The notes under the pieces were generated by a model. It worked only from the letters and a program-made list of their open reading frames with translations. It ran no database searches and had not been told where the DNA came from. A stretch of DNA of 64,000 nt from Cephalopachus bancanus (Eukaryota > Chordata > Mammalia > Primates > Tarsiidae): assembly GCA_027257055.1 (NCBI GenBank), contig JAPVLO010000073.1:5446501-5510500 (forward strand), written 5' to 3'. The first letter of the stretch is position 1. Each line of letters begins with the position of its first letter. Positions 24,500 through 35,959 of the stretch are shown here, piece by piece. Made by a program: the position numbers and the translations under genes.

Positions 24500-24757
24500 C
24501 CATTTATAATTGACATTTCCCCCCACTAATACCCCTAAAAAATCATTACCGTGAAAAATATGAGTTTCTATATTTAAAAAATTTATGTAACCCTAATTTT
24601 TAGTTAACTTTTGCACTGGCTATATTTTTTAATCTTTCTACCATTTTAACACCTTTTTACTCTTTAAGCATATCACTTCTCATCTACTCTAAAATAATCT
24701 ATTCAGTTTAAAAACCAGTTATCCAAATAATTCGTGGTTTTTTTTAAAGGCAAAACT
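24500..24757 (+). repeat. Direct repeat, copy 1
   Basis: Runs from 'cccatttataattgacat' to 'tttaaaggcaaaact'. It matches 25574-26137 once the Alu in that copy is removed. Shared words include 'cctaaaaaatcattac' and 'ctttaagcatatc'. Identity is high but not complete, so the duplication is old. Confidence 0.85.
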
Positions 24758-24804
24758 GTGGAGACAATAAAAAGTTAAGCAGGGGCCGGCATTCGGGGGG
24801 GTAG

Positions 24805-25125
24805 GAATGATGAAAAGACAGAGCATGGAGAATTTCTAGGGCAGTGAAAATACTTTGTACTATACCAAAATGGCAGATGTATGCCATATGTTCCTCTAAA
24901 CCCATAGAATGCACAACCCCAAGAGTGAACTTTGATGTGAACTATAGACTCTGAGTAATAACGATATTTCAATGGAGCCTCATCAGTTGTAACAAATGTA
25001 CCCTCTGGTGGTAGATGTTGATAATAGGAGGCTATGCATATGTGAGAAGGGAAGTATATGGGAACTTTGTACTTTATGATCAATTTTTCCATGAAATTAA
25101 AACTGCTAGAAAAAAAATAGTGTTA
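24805..25125 (+). repeat. Old LINE-1-type 3' end, copy A
   Basis: 'aagagtgaactttgatgtga', 'ttgtaacaaatgtaccctct' and 'gttgataataggaggctatg' recur in the same order at 28920-29050. The family looks like an L1M 3' UTR, with an A-rich end at 25100-25120. Orientation is plus. Confidence 0.6.
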
Positions 25126-25573
25126 AAAACTCCAACAAATACAAAAACTCTACATTAAAAAGAAATCATAAATAATAAGATGTAGCAAATATTTTTTCCA
25201 GTTTATTCTCCTATAGTTAGATATGAGAATGTGTTTGCGTATTCTAGCTATTTGGTGTACTTATCAACATGTTTTTAAGTTGACCTTAACACCTGACTGT
25301 GTAGCTATTAAAGAATACACGTAAAACGATAAGGTACTTTCCCATATGACAACGTTCTAATGCTTCCAACCCGCCCTAGATGCCATCTTACGCCAATATA
25401 AATTTCATCTGTGCTCCGTTTAAAGTACAGCTCCTGTAATGATGAATTGTTCTATTGTCAACTTGGTTGGTGAAGTTAAGAACTACATTTCCCAGAATCC
25501 CATTTCCTATGTGAGTGTGGGTTCTAGTCGACTGAAAGTGGACTTTGCATTAGACATGAAGGTAAACTGTTAG
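25126..25573. other. Intergenic DNA between the two direct-repeat copies
   Basis: Contains 'ctacatttcccagaatccc' (25482-25500), a phrase common in old mammalian interspersed repeats. No gene seen. Confidence 0.35.
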
Positions 25574-26137
25574 CACATTTTTAATTGTCATTTGCCCCGA
25601 TTTATGACCCTAAAAAATCATTACTGTGAAAAAGATGAGTTGTTATATTTAAAAAATATGTGTAGGCTGAGCGTGGTGGTTCAGCCTGCAATCCCAGCAC
25701 TTTGGGTAGCTGAGGTGAGAGGATTGCCTTAGCTTGCGAGTTCGAGACCAGCCTTGGCAACTTGATGAGACCTCGTCTCTATAACAACTCACAAAAACTA
25801 GCCACGCTTGTTGGCGTGCGTCTGTAGTTCCTGTTACTTGGAAGACTGAGACGAAAGCATTGCTTAAGCCCAGTAGGTAGAAGCTGCGGTGGTTGTGAGC
25901 GTGCCACTGCACTCCTGCCTGGGCAATGAGAATAAGACTCCAACTCAAAAAAAAAAAAAAAAAAATGTGTAACCCTAGTTTTCAGTTAAATTTTGTATTT
26001 GATCTATTTTTGACTCTTTCTACCATTTTTAACACCTTTTTAATCTTTAAGCATATCTCTTCTAGTCTACTCTAAAATTATCTATTCAACTCAAAGTCAG
26101 TTCTCCAAACAATGAGTGCTTTTTTTTAAAGGCAAAA
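25574..26137 (+). repeat. Direct repeat, copy 2 (interrupted by an Alu)
   Basis: Second copy of the 24500-24757 segment, split at about 25664/25966 by an Alu. The two halves resume on either side in correct order ('aaaaaatatgtgta' then 'aatgtgtaaccctag'). Confidence 0.85.
25665..25965 (+). mobile_element. Alu SINE (dimeric), older copy
   Basis: Left arm from 'ggctgagcgtggtggttcag', box B-like 'gagttcgagacc', linker near 25790, right arm, the terminal 'ccaactc' and an A-tail of about 20. The target duplication 'aatatgtgta/aatgtgtaa' belongs to the direct repeat it entered. More diverged than the copies at 29 and 33 kb. Confidence 0.9.
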
Positions 26138-26144
26138 TTGTATA

Positions 26145-26209
26145 TAATAATAATGTGATTGTAAATGCATTGAAATCTAAGTCTCTTCAAATTCCATAAT
26201 AATAAATCC
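26145..26209 (-). repeat. Inverted-repeat arm (right)
   Basis: Reverse complement of 24386-24450. It begins only about 8 bases after the end of direct-repeat copy 2. See the left arm. Confidence 0.85.
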
Positions 26210-26790
26210 AAGTGAAGGAATGTTGTGGACAACTCTGGTAACAGAAAGATGGATAGGTGCCAGCGAGTTTCAGGTTGCTCTCTGTCTCTTCCACTTTGTG
26301 GCAAGATCTTCCTGAGCTCAGGCCCTGTTATTCAACAGTGGCCCCTGATCCTTCACCAGACCCTTAGCTACGAAGATACAAGAGGCAACAATTTCCCATT
26401 GATTTCTCCAACATCAAGTCCCTCTTTGGTGGGTAAATGTGCTTGGCTTCTCAGCTTATTTGTGCATCTCAACTGATTTGTGCATCGTCTGAAACTTCAG
26501 TTACCAATGAAATTTTTAAAATAATCATTTTTAATCCCAAATTCATGGTGGCTCTGCTTCCTTTATTGAACCCTGTCTAAGATAACTCCCTTTAAAAATT
26601 GTATTTCAATAGTCTCTGACCATGCCTCTATGACTGCCCAGATCATCAGTCAGAGATATCTAATCCTTTCTGGTCAAAAATTCAGTGACTAGACTATATA
26701 GATGGGGGCCATGAAATTTTGATTATTTTTCCTTTCTCCTTTGTGAATGGGTGATTCTTTTACATGGCCATGCCCCACTGAAGAATATTC
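26210..26790. other. Intergenic DNA, unclassified
   Basis: Moderate GC; an 83-codon plus-strand frame (26225-26476) has no recognisable domain. Some text resembles old LTR or DNA-repeat sequence, but I cannot assign it. Confidence 0.35.
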
Positions 26791-26794
26791 TGTT

Positions 26795-27302
26795 GTATTA
26801 GTTTTCTATTGCTTATGTAACAAGTTACCACACACTTAGTAGTTTAAGGCAATAACAAAATTTGTTATTCTACAGTCAGAAGTCCAACATAGTTCTCACT
26901 GGCCAAGATCAAGATGCTGACTGAGCTGCATTCCTTTTCTGGAAGCTCTAGGGGAGAATCTGTTAGTGTGCTTGCCTTTTCCATCTTCGAGAGACCTCCT
27001 GTATTCCTTAGGTCATGATCCCTTTTCTCTATCTTCAAAGCGAGCAAAGTAACATTTCTCTGATCTGCTTTTATCTTTATATCTTTTTTCTCTCACCTCA
27101 GCCAGAGAAGATTCTCTGCATTTAATGACCTATGTGATTGGATTAGACCCACACAAATAATCCAGGATAATCCTCCATCTAAAGGCACTTAATTTAATCA
27201 TAGCTAGACAGTTGTTTTTGCCATGAGAGAAACATATTCACCTATTCTTGGGAATGTGATGTGAACATCTTCCGAGGAGCCATTATTCTGCCTTTCACAG
27301 CT
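26795..27302 (-). mobile_element. MLT1-type (MaLR) LTR
   Basis: Starts 'tgtattagttttctattgct', 'gtaacaagttaccacacact', which is the reverse complement of the MLT1 3' end. It continues with 'tctggaagctctaggggaga', 'gattggattagacccac' and 'aaataatccaggataatc' in the expected order. Nearly the whole LTR length (about 500 bases) is represented. Confidence 0.85.
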
Positions 27303-27657
27303 GTGTTACCTAACACATTGACTTGCACTTACAAGGTATAAATACTATTTAATACAGAAGTAATTTTGTTATCACTGATATGTTACTTAGAACTCATTAA
27401 GAAATATATTTTCTTTAGAGTAAGCACATCATTATGGATAATTTCTTCTGGGTTCACTCTAATATCTCTCTTATTAAGAGCTCCCTAAATGAAACACACT
27501 ATTGAGTAAGTAAGACTACCTCCTCTCTCATCATAGTTCCTACATTTCTATGAATGTGACGCCTAAATATATTAGTGTTTTTGTAAGATACTTAATGATG
27601 CTCACTGAATTTGAGTATATTATCAACTACACTAAGTTTTAAAAAGTTAAGTGGCAA
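27303..27657. other. AT-rich DNA; right end is the Alu target site
   Basis: No gene. Bases 27641-27657 are the first copy of the target duplication of the neighbouring Alu. Confidence 0.5.
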
Positions 27658-27918
27658 GCTGGGCTCAGTGGCTCAGCCTGTAATCCCAGCACTTTGGGAG
27701 GCCAAGACGAGTGAATTGCCTGAGCCCACGGGTTCGAGACCTGCCCTGGCAACTTGGCCAGTCCTCGTCTCTTGGTAGCACACGCCTGTAATTCCGGCTA
27801 CTTGAAGGCTGAGGTGGAAGGATCGCCGGAGCCCAGCAGGTCGAGGCTGCGGTGCCGGGAGTGTGTCACTGCCCTCCAGTCTGGGCTACAGAGTGAGATT
27901 CCAACTCAAAAAAAAAAA
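27658..27918 (+). mobile_element. Alu SINE with deleted linker region
   Basis: Dimeric Alu with box B 'gggttcgagacc' and 3' end 'ccaactc' plus an A-tail. About 35 bases of the central linker are missing: the text goes from 'tcctcgtctct' straight to 'tggtagcacacgcctg'. Perfect target duplication of 17 bases at 27641-27657 and 27914-27930. Confidence 0.95.
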
Positions 27919-27930
27919 GTTAAGTGGCAA

Positions 27931-28830
27931 TTTAAATTCTAAGTAAAATTTCTTCCTTTAAGTTTTGACCCTCTTTTCAGGAACTTACATTTGTCCCTTT
28001 TCACTTAGTTTGTTTAATCTGACTATAACTACAGGATTTTGTTTACTAAATTGTCAAGTGTAATACCCCAAATTTAATGTTACTATCTTGACAATAGGCA
28101 ACTGGTTTTCTATGTTTACTTTAAATCCTTTAAAAATTTGAGACAATAATTTCTTATAAAGGTACAGAATACACAAATACCTATACAAACAACTGGTAAT
28201 AATATTAAGCTGCATGGAACAAGATTCCTGCTACATTCCAAGTAAACTACATAACAGTGTCATATTTTGAGTATAATTTTTATGTACCTAGGCCACTACA
28301 GAAGATGTATAACATCGTCTTTCTCATTATAAAAATATAAAAAGTCAGAATCATAGCTACAGCAGCTGTGAGATAGCAGGGGATTAAAGATAAAAGACAA
28401 TGCATTTTGTCAGCGATTTTATCTTCTGTAGACTAGCCAAAACAACATTAAAATATGGATAAATTTACATAAAATGTTTTCTTTTAAAATGGACAATCTT
28501 GATTATCTGACTTATCTCAGGCTCCGAGAGTCCCATCAGTGCTTTAAATTAGGTGTGGGAAGATTTTGTTCCAAGGTTGATAGGAATCAGTGGATAGTTT
28601 TTATAAGGAACTAAATTGTATTTCAGCAGATTTTAGCTGCCTACAAGATTCGCCCTTTTATTTCTATATTATGGTCACTGCAAATTACCAATTCAATTAA
28701 TGCTATTTAGCCTTAACTTTTCACAGGATACTGTGAATTTCACAGCAGGAAATATTGTGATTACTAAAATTTAGCCCTTCCTCTTAAGAATCTTATATTC
28801 CAGTAGGAGGAGTAAAATAATTAGTAAATA
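27931..28830. other. AT-rich intergenic DNA, no gene seen
   Basis: No recognisable repeat. Confidence 0.4.
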
Positions 28831-28834
28831 CATA

Positions 28835-29130
28835 TTTTGAGGACAGTGAAACTGTGGATATGATGTTATAATAGTGGCTAGATGTCATTATATGTTTGTC
28901 AAAATCCATAGAATTACCACATCAAGAGTGAATTCTAATGTAAACTATGAACTTTGGGTGACAATGATATGCCAATGAAAGTTCATGGATTATAACAAAT
29001 GTACCATTTTTAGTGCTGGATATTGATAATAGGGAGGCTGGGATAGAGCCAGAGGTTTATCAGAACTCTGTTGTTTCTGCTCAATTTTTCTGTAAATGTA
29101 AAAATCTCCAAAAAAAATTAATAAATAAAG
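28835..29130 (+). repeat. Old LINE-1-type 3' end, copy B
   Basis: Same family and orientation as 24805-25125. It ends in 'caaaaaaaattaataaataa', a decayed A-rich tail. The next Alu inserted just after it. Confidence 0.6.
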
Positions 29131-29152
29131 TCTATAAAATACATGTAACAAA

Positions 29153-29436
29153 CCGGGTTCGGTGGCTTAGCCTGTAATCCCACACCTTTGGGAGGCTGAG
29201 GTGAGTGGATTGCCTGAGTCTGCAGGTTCGAGACCTGCCTGGGCAGCGAGACTTCATCCCTACAATAAGTCAAAAATCAACCAGGCGTGGTAGCATGCCT
29301 GTAATTCCTGCTACTTGGAAGGCTGAGGCGGAAGGATCACCGGAGCCCAGCAGGTCGAGGCTGCGGTGGCCGGGAGTTGCCATTACAGTCCAGTCTGGGC
29401 GACAGAGTGAGACTCCAACTCAAAAAAAAAAAAAAA
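29153..29436 (+). mobile_element. Alu SINE (lineage-type, well preserved)
   Basis: Complete dimer: left arm, box B 'aggttcgagacc', linker 'aataagtcaaaaatca', right arm with 'ggaaggatcaccggagcc', end 'ccaactc' and an A-tail of about 15. Target duplication 'aaaatacatgtaacaaa' at 29136-29152 and 29433-29449. Confidence 0.95.
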
Positions 29437-29449
29437 TACATGTAACAAA

Positions 29450-32400
29450 ATGTTCTGTAATTGTTATGAGCAATATTCTATAAGGGCATATGCACTTTAT
29501 GGGAAGAGGAGTTGGGAAGAGTTCATGATGAAAGGGAGCTCTGATGGATGGATGGGACTGACAGGCATTACAGCTGGAGAACACAGGATAAGCAAAAGCT
29601 TGGCAGCAGGAAATTTGAAAGGCTTTTCGGTAGGGGCAAGATTTTTAGATGTTTCTTACCCTACATTCCTCTGAGGTAATTGCCTGTGAAATATACAGAA
29701 AGGGATTTATGGCCAAATGAGAACTCAAGCACATGTAATCTGGGCACTCATCCTAATATCCCAGAAAATGCAGGCCTCCATCAAACTGAGTTGCAAAAAC
29801 AAGAGGCCAGAGTAAACCTTGCTGTTACTCCCACCCTTTCTTCCCAATTCAATGATCAACTTATTTGGAGATGGAAAAGATGTAGTAGGGACTAATACAA
29901 ATAACTGTTTTTCTTCCATTGGTGATCCTGCCCATCAGTAACAGGCGATTTTCTGAATGCCAGGCTCTATCTTTTGCCCCTACAACTCTGTAGCCAGTGC
30001 CGGAGGACTTGTGCTGAACCTCTGCTCTCTCCATGCATTGACAGAAGCATAAGGCAAAATGAAGACTAAATTATCAGATTCCCTTCCACTTTACCCCTAA
30101 TAATTCAATGTTTAACACTGGGATAAGTCTTGGAGAAAAAAATGATTTTCTTTCTGTGCTTGCTAATCTGTCTCCAGTATTGATGTATACCTGCCTAAAC
30201 TGGTTTGTGTTCATTTTCAGACTTTATCATAATGGAAATTTTCATGTATTACAACTAAAATAACATATCCAATTTATCCTTTTGCCTAATGATCATTCTA
30301 GTAACTGGATTATTATATTTTCTTAAAATGGCAAAGCAACAGAAACAACAGCTACAATAATAACAGTTTTTTTTTAAAAAATCTGGTTATTCAGATTCAC
30401 ATACATAAGCATTCCTCTCTAAGAAAACGAAAATATTTTGCTAAAGAGACATTTCAAGGGCTAGAGCAAAATGAAAACAACTATAAGAGACAAAACTAAT
30501 GGCATAGAAAAACAGCCATACAGGCCTTTGTTTCAAAGAAAAGGTCTGTGAGGAGAGGGCACATAGAATTGAATTAGGACAAGGACACTTCTAAAATGAG
30601 ATTTTAATGTGGAAGAAATGTTATTACTGAACTTTGGAAGAGCTGAATAGATCTGGCTAGCTGAGAACACTCAAGAGGTATTTTAATAACCTAGCATCCA
30701 CATGCACACTAATAAAAGTGCCATTGAAACTTTGTTTTACTATATGGATATGAGAGCCAAAAATTTCTCATACTTTAAGCATATTTTATCCTATTCCCCC
30801 AAATTTGTCCAATCAAGCACCCAGGCTCCTAAACAGCCTTCAAAAAATTAAAATTATCATCCTTCATTTTTTTGTACAGACTTTATGGATATTTTAAACA
30901 GAATAAATTCAACTGTTAAACAGGCAAGACATGTTCATTCAAAATGAATATGCATTTTAGCCACATAGATGAACAAGTAGATATATAAGATACTGAAACA
31001 GAAGGCTATTTCAAAATTTGCAAGAACATATAGATTTTAAAAGTTGACACTAGTTTAAGTGGTACCAAAATATGATGCAGATAAAGAGATTACAGAAGGG
31101 CCTTTAACAAAATCCTGTAAACATATGATTCCTGGTCACGTAGTTTGGCTAGGCCCACCTGTCCTTTGGAACCAGAGTGTATGGAATGAGGAATGACACA
31201 GAAGAGACATAGGGAGAAGGTAGCTGCTTAATATCAGAAGAAAAGGTTCTTGGTACCAGAAGAAAAGGTTCTGGAGGAGTATTCCATGGAGATAATGATG
31301 TCTGTTGTCACTAAGAATTCCCAGAATGGTTAAAAGAAGCATCTTTCTTAATCATTAGCTCCATTATCTTACAAAGATCAGTTGCAGAACAAGCCTGATT
31401 GGTGAGATTGACAAACATAACTTAGCAATATCTGACTTATGGCAAGTTTTGTGACAGAACTTGGTATTGATATATATTTTTTAACACATACACACACAAA
31501 TTACCCACATAAACACATGAAAAAACACACCTACCCCTTCTTTACAGCTATTGGTGCTGTTCCCCTCTCTGTCCTTACTCCAACATTTTCGAACTTTTTT
31601 GCAAGGAACCTAGAACAGAAGACAAGAAAGCAAATGTGGGCCTGTGCAACACTAAATGTCTGGTGGAATGATTCATTCAACTTGAATGTCGGAAAAAAGA
31701 GGTCAGTTTGAAAAGAGTTTTACAATAATAGAGCTGGACATGAAATCTTGTGGAGTGCAGAAACAGTTTTGACAGAAAACTCAGTAACCATGAAGTTTAC
31801 CGTCAGAAGTCAATGCCCTGCACCTGCTTCATCTGGGAACTGCCAGGGGCCTGGCACATCTTTCCACTCCAGAATCTTCCATTGGGTTTTCCTTCTCTGC
31901 TGACTCATTCTTTTATCTCCTCATCCTCCTTATAGTTATCTTTTCTTAATCTGGAAAAATCTTTCAGTCTTTTTCATATCACCCTGTGTAATTGACCATC
32001 TTGAGACTGAGGGCATTGAATTAGGATTAATATGAGAGCAGTTTACCAATTCAAAATCATTCCATTGTCCACCAAAATTAATGGCATCTTTATTTGCTCC
32101 TCAACACACTCATGGAATTTACTAAACAAAAATGTGTCACATACATAACATATCGTGTGATATTTTCCAGTAATTTTAATGACTATCTGACTTTTTACTA
32201 TATTCATATGTCATAATTCAGATCACAGTGCTCACAAATCTTGTGATATTGTAAAAATATCTTCAAGTCTGAAGTGCAACACTTTTTGATTTATTTCTCA
32301 CACACCAGAAAATAATCAGAAATGACTAGCCATGAAAAGGAATTTTCCCATTCAAGGATAGTCAAAGACATTATAATGAAGGGGGTATTGGGGCTTGGAG

Positions 32401-33145
32401 TCTGGGAAAGATCATGGGGTGCATACCAGAGAACCCTTCGAACAGGGATTCCTAGTCTTGGCTCCCAATTCTCAAATGTTATAAGATGATGGTAGGGGGA
32501 TGGCTGGAATATTTTTAATATTTATAAAAGCTTAAGCAGAAATATACATTTGCCTACATAAAGGCAATGTGAGCTAAGCAAACTAATGTTTTTTGGCTTT
32601 TTGGGTACTAGCTAACTCATGCTGTTTAGCATTTCTGATTGACACTTATAAATGAGTAATGAATAACATTTTTGAAAAGCCAAGAGCTTAAATAGTTTGA
32701 GTTAGACAAATCTTTCCATGCTATAAAGCATAATGAAAAGTAACAGAAAGGATTCTCTATAATAAAATTATTAGACGTCACTAACTTTGAAAGCATTCTA
32801 GAATAAATATCTATAGGTTTTAGTTCAGCCTTTAAATAGGTTTCTTGGTGAAAACTTGGTTTAGACATTCTCCTGGGCCTATTGCAGGAGAAGTGGCAAT
32901 GTGTTTAGCCACCTGCTGCAGGAGAGAGAGCATGAGGACTGTTATTCGAGAAAATGAATGAGGAAGGGAGAACAACCCCAAAGTTTGCTTGAAATAAAAG
33001 CAAAAATTCATCACACCATAATGTCCTTATTCATACTCTTTGAAACTCAAATGATTTTAGGACAGAGCATGTTATGACCTTAAAAGATTAGAAATAATCA
33101 ATAAAATAAAAAGAATAAAGTGTAAATGCTCCTGTAGAAATAGTA
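29450..33145. other. Intergenic DNA, no gene seen
   Basis: Frames of 60-92 codons occur on both strands without recognisable domains. A 21-bp direct repeat lies at 31235-31272 ('cagaagaaaaggttct' twice), and there is a short CA-rich stretch near 31485-31530. I see no repeat family that I can name. Confidence 0.4.
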
Positions 33146-33149
33146 TTTG

Positions 33150-33345
33150 TTTGAGCCATATTCTGGGCTCTGAAAAAGCGTGATTGGGATTTTAATTCCA
33201 GAGCCATCATTCACAAGTGGTATGGTTTTGAGAAAATTATTGAATTGCTCTTTTGTTAATTCATTTGTAAAATGTGGATAATAATATTTAATTCATAAAG
33301 TTCTGAGATTTACATGCCTGCATGGAACTAGTAAGTACTCACAAA
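33150..33345 (+). repeat. MIR SINE remnant
   Basis: 'attctgggctctgaaaaagc', 'attcatttgtaaaatgtgga' and 'taataatatttaattcataa' follow the MIR order (coding-like head, 'catctgtaaaatgggga', 'taatagtacctacctcata'). Confidence 0.6.
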
Positions 33346-33583
33346 AGGAATTATTATTATTATGCTTCTATTATTATTTTCTGGATGACTTTGGGCAAGT
33401 TACCCCTCCATTTTTTAAAAAATGTAACATGAGGAGTTCTGAATATTTGATCTATCTGTAACTTCTTAGACATGATCAGTGAGATACTTTTGAAGTACTC
33501 ATGTGCTAAACATTTTTAATAAATGAAAACATACTAACATTTAACTCTAACAGGGACTGAGTTTATAAGACTGAGGACTCCCA

Positions 33584-33888
33584 GACGGGCTTGGTGGCTC
33601 AGTCCGTAATCCCGCGCCTTTGGGAGGCTGAGGTGAGTGGATTGCCTTAGCCCGCGGGTTCGAGACCCGCCTGGGCAGCGAGACCTCATCTCTACAATAA
33701 ATCAAAAAATCAGCCTGGTGTGGTAGCGCATGCCTGTAATTCCGGCTACGCGGAAGGCTGAGGCGGAAGGATCGCCGGAGTCCTGCAGGTCGAGGCTGCG
33801 GTGGCCGGGAGCTGCCACTGCACTCCAGTCTGGGCGACAGAGTGAGATTCCAACTCAAAACAAAGAAACAAACAAACAAAACAAAAAA
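33584..33888 (+). mobile_element. Alu SINE (best preserved, CpG-rich)
   Basis: Full dimer retaining many CpGs, for example in 'cccgcgggttcgagacccgc' and the right-arm 'ggatcgccggag'. The 3' end is 'ccaactc' followed by a CAAA-type tail. Target duplication of 17 bases at 33567-33583 and 33889-33905. Retained CpGs and clean duplications suggest this is the youngest Alu here. Confidence 0.97.
33594..33667 (+). promoter_or_regulatory. Alu internal RNA polymerase III promoter (A and B boxes)
   Basis: Box A-like 'ggtggctcagtcc' near 33594-33605 and box B GGTTCGAGACC at 33657-33667, which fits the GGTTCGANNCC consensus. Intact boxes mean this copy could in principle be transcribed by Pol III. Whether it is cannot be told from sequence. 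Confidence 0.65.
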
Positions 33889-33905
33889 AAGACTGAGGAC
33901 TCCCA

Positions 33906-34925
33906 TTTCTCAGTGCCTTGAGATTTGCCTTTTCACCATGAGTGTTGTGTTTTTCTACTTTGCATCCCATGACTACCAAGGTTTTTATAGTTGAATCATC
34001 TGTATCAGCTTTCTGTGTCAAAATATCAGTCTTGGCCAGATAATCTTCCCCATCTTGCCCAGCCAAAGAGCCCATATGTTTACGAATACAAGTATTTTTA
34101 AATGTACTGTTGCATTTTTAAAATCAGAACCTTGAAACCCTAGATACAAGGGAGTCATAAAACAAAGGCTGGTAATTGCTAGGTCAAATGTACCTAGTTC
34201 CTAAGTAGAGGCTGTGCTAAATGCTAACACAGCCAGAATGGAGGCTCATCTCTCTGCTTCAGATGGAATACAAAAAACCAATTCAATATTGAGTCACTGG
34301 TGTTGTCTCTCTTTGAAAAGACCCGTATATATTTTCCTGTTTAGTTTGATAACCCAAATGTGTTTTTATGGCATTCGGCCAGGAGAGACTCTAACAAGTC
34401 ATAGACTCATATACAGGATAGTCATCAATCCTTTTTCCTTCTGAATGTTAGATTCCCAGACCTCTCCAGTAGAATAAAAAGGGAAATAAATTGCCAGGCT
34501 TAAATTTAAAACCTGGTTCCCGTGCTGAATAATTATGGCTGTGCTGGAAACCTTGATAAAGTGAGTGGTAATGAGTAGCCCAATCTATAATGTGCAATGT
34601 ATCAGCTAAAATTTTATATTGGATTCTTTCATCAGGCTTGGCTTCTATGTGGCTGTGAAATATGAAATACATTAGGTACCAAAGCCAGAATACTAAAGCC
34701 TCGGTCCCCTTCTAAGAATGCATACTGATGCAAGCACACACACATACACAATTAAAATAACAGAACAGCATTTAATTTTGTGGAGGAAATATAAGAAAAC
34801 TAAAATATAAATCATTCACAGAACTATAAACAAGGAGGGCTTATACAAAGGCTCTTAAGGTACAAGATAAAATGAGCAATAAATAGCATTTTGAAATTAT
34901 GTGTGTACTATACTGTTGAGCCAAT
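33906..34925. other. Intergenic DNA, no gene seen
   Basis: Frames of 74-109 codons are unsupported; the 109-codon minus-strand frame (33746-34075) runs into the Alu and is a shadow. Confidence 0.4.
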
Positions 34926-34927
34926 CT

Positions 34928-35290
34928 TATTCTGACACTCCTCTGCTTAAAACCCTTCAGTGGTTCTCTAGCATCACCAGAATGTTTAGTTCCTTTAGCA
35001 AGCCATCATTTCCCATCTCATGTCTTATAACGCCTGTATGCATTCATTCATTCATTCATCTATTCTAGAAGCATGTATAAGGCACGAGTAATGTCCTAAG
35101 AGATAGGACTGCCATAGTGAACAGATATACAACTTATCTTCTTTGACATTAATCTATGGGAAGTGATAGACATTAATCAAATAGTGACACAAATGGGAAA
35201 GTACATATATAACCAATTATTTAAAAGAAAGATACATGGAGCATTTAACATAGTCTAAAGTCATCAAGCAAAAGAGAAAGCAAAGACAAA
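34928..35290 (-). repeat. L2-type LINE remnant
   Basis: 'taaaacccttcagtggttct' and the following text match the L2 3' region. 'cattcattcattcattcatc' with 'atgtataaggcacgagtaat' and 'catagtgaacagatatac' matches the common L2 phrase order. The two sub-blocks may be separate fragments, and the orientation is approximate. Confidence 0.5.
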
Positions 35291-35901
35291 AGCCCTGTTG
35301 TAGGAAGGAACACGATACATTTGAAGAACTTCAAAAGAAAAAACTAGAATTTAGAGAGCATCGAGGTATAAAAGAGATGGAGGTTAAGTGATGAGATAAG
35401 TAAGTAGGGGCCATATCTTTGAGATCCATATGGGTCCATTGGATATATAGCAACAGACATTACTGGTGGCCTAAGAAAGACTTGTTAAGTGAAGTGATGG
35501 AAACCGAAGCCAGACTTAGGTAAGAGCATAAGAAAGAACCGAAGATATATTGACAGTTGTGAAGGCAGTATGTTCAAACTGTGAGAAGGAGAATTATTAC
35601 TTGGTATCTCCATCCCATCTAGGCTAGCTGACAAACTTAGATATTCCTTCCCCCACAAAGAGCTCTCTGATATTCCACTTTCATCAGTGAGACTGTATTA
35701 GGGAATTCTCTCAAAAACCACCAAATTGCTACTTCCTATTATAGTAATATTCACTTTTTTGCCATTGGTAATCTCCTTTATTAAATCATAATTGAATGAT
35801 AGAGTGGAGTCATTTCTACAGTTGTACTCTCATCACTTAGCTCTCAATAAGTTTTAGTTGATTTTAAAAGCAGCATAACAAGAAGGTAGCAGACTTCCCA
35901 G

Positions 35902-35906
<5 letters not shown>
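35291..35906. other. Intergenic DNA, no gene seen
   Basis: No recognisable gene or repeat. Confidence 0.4.

Positions 35907-35940
<34 letters not shown>
35906..35940. repeat. (GT)n microsatellite
   Basis: About 17 uninterrupted GT units directly left of the 3' end of a minus-strand LINE-1. Confidence 0.98.
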
Positions 35941-35942
<2 letters not shown>

Positions 35943-35959
35943 ACACAGCTCATCCGTAC

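Noticed and set aside
33547..34075. 119- and 109-codon minus-strand frames
   Set aside because: Both read through the antisense of an Alu; antisense Alu frames are a well-known source of false proteins.
35906..35940. GT repeat as a regulatory or Z-DNA element
   Set aside because: GT repeats are very common beside LINE-1s; nothing in the sequence supports a function.
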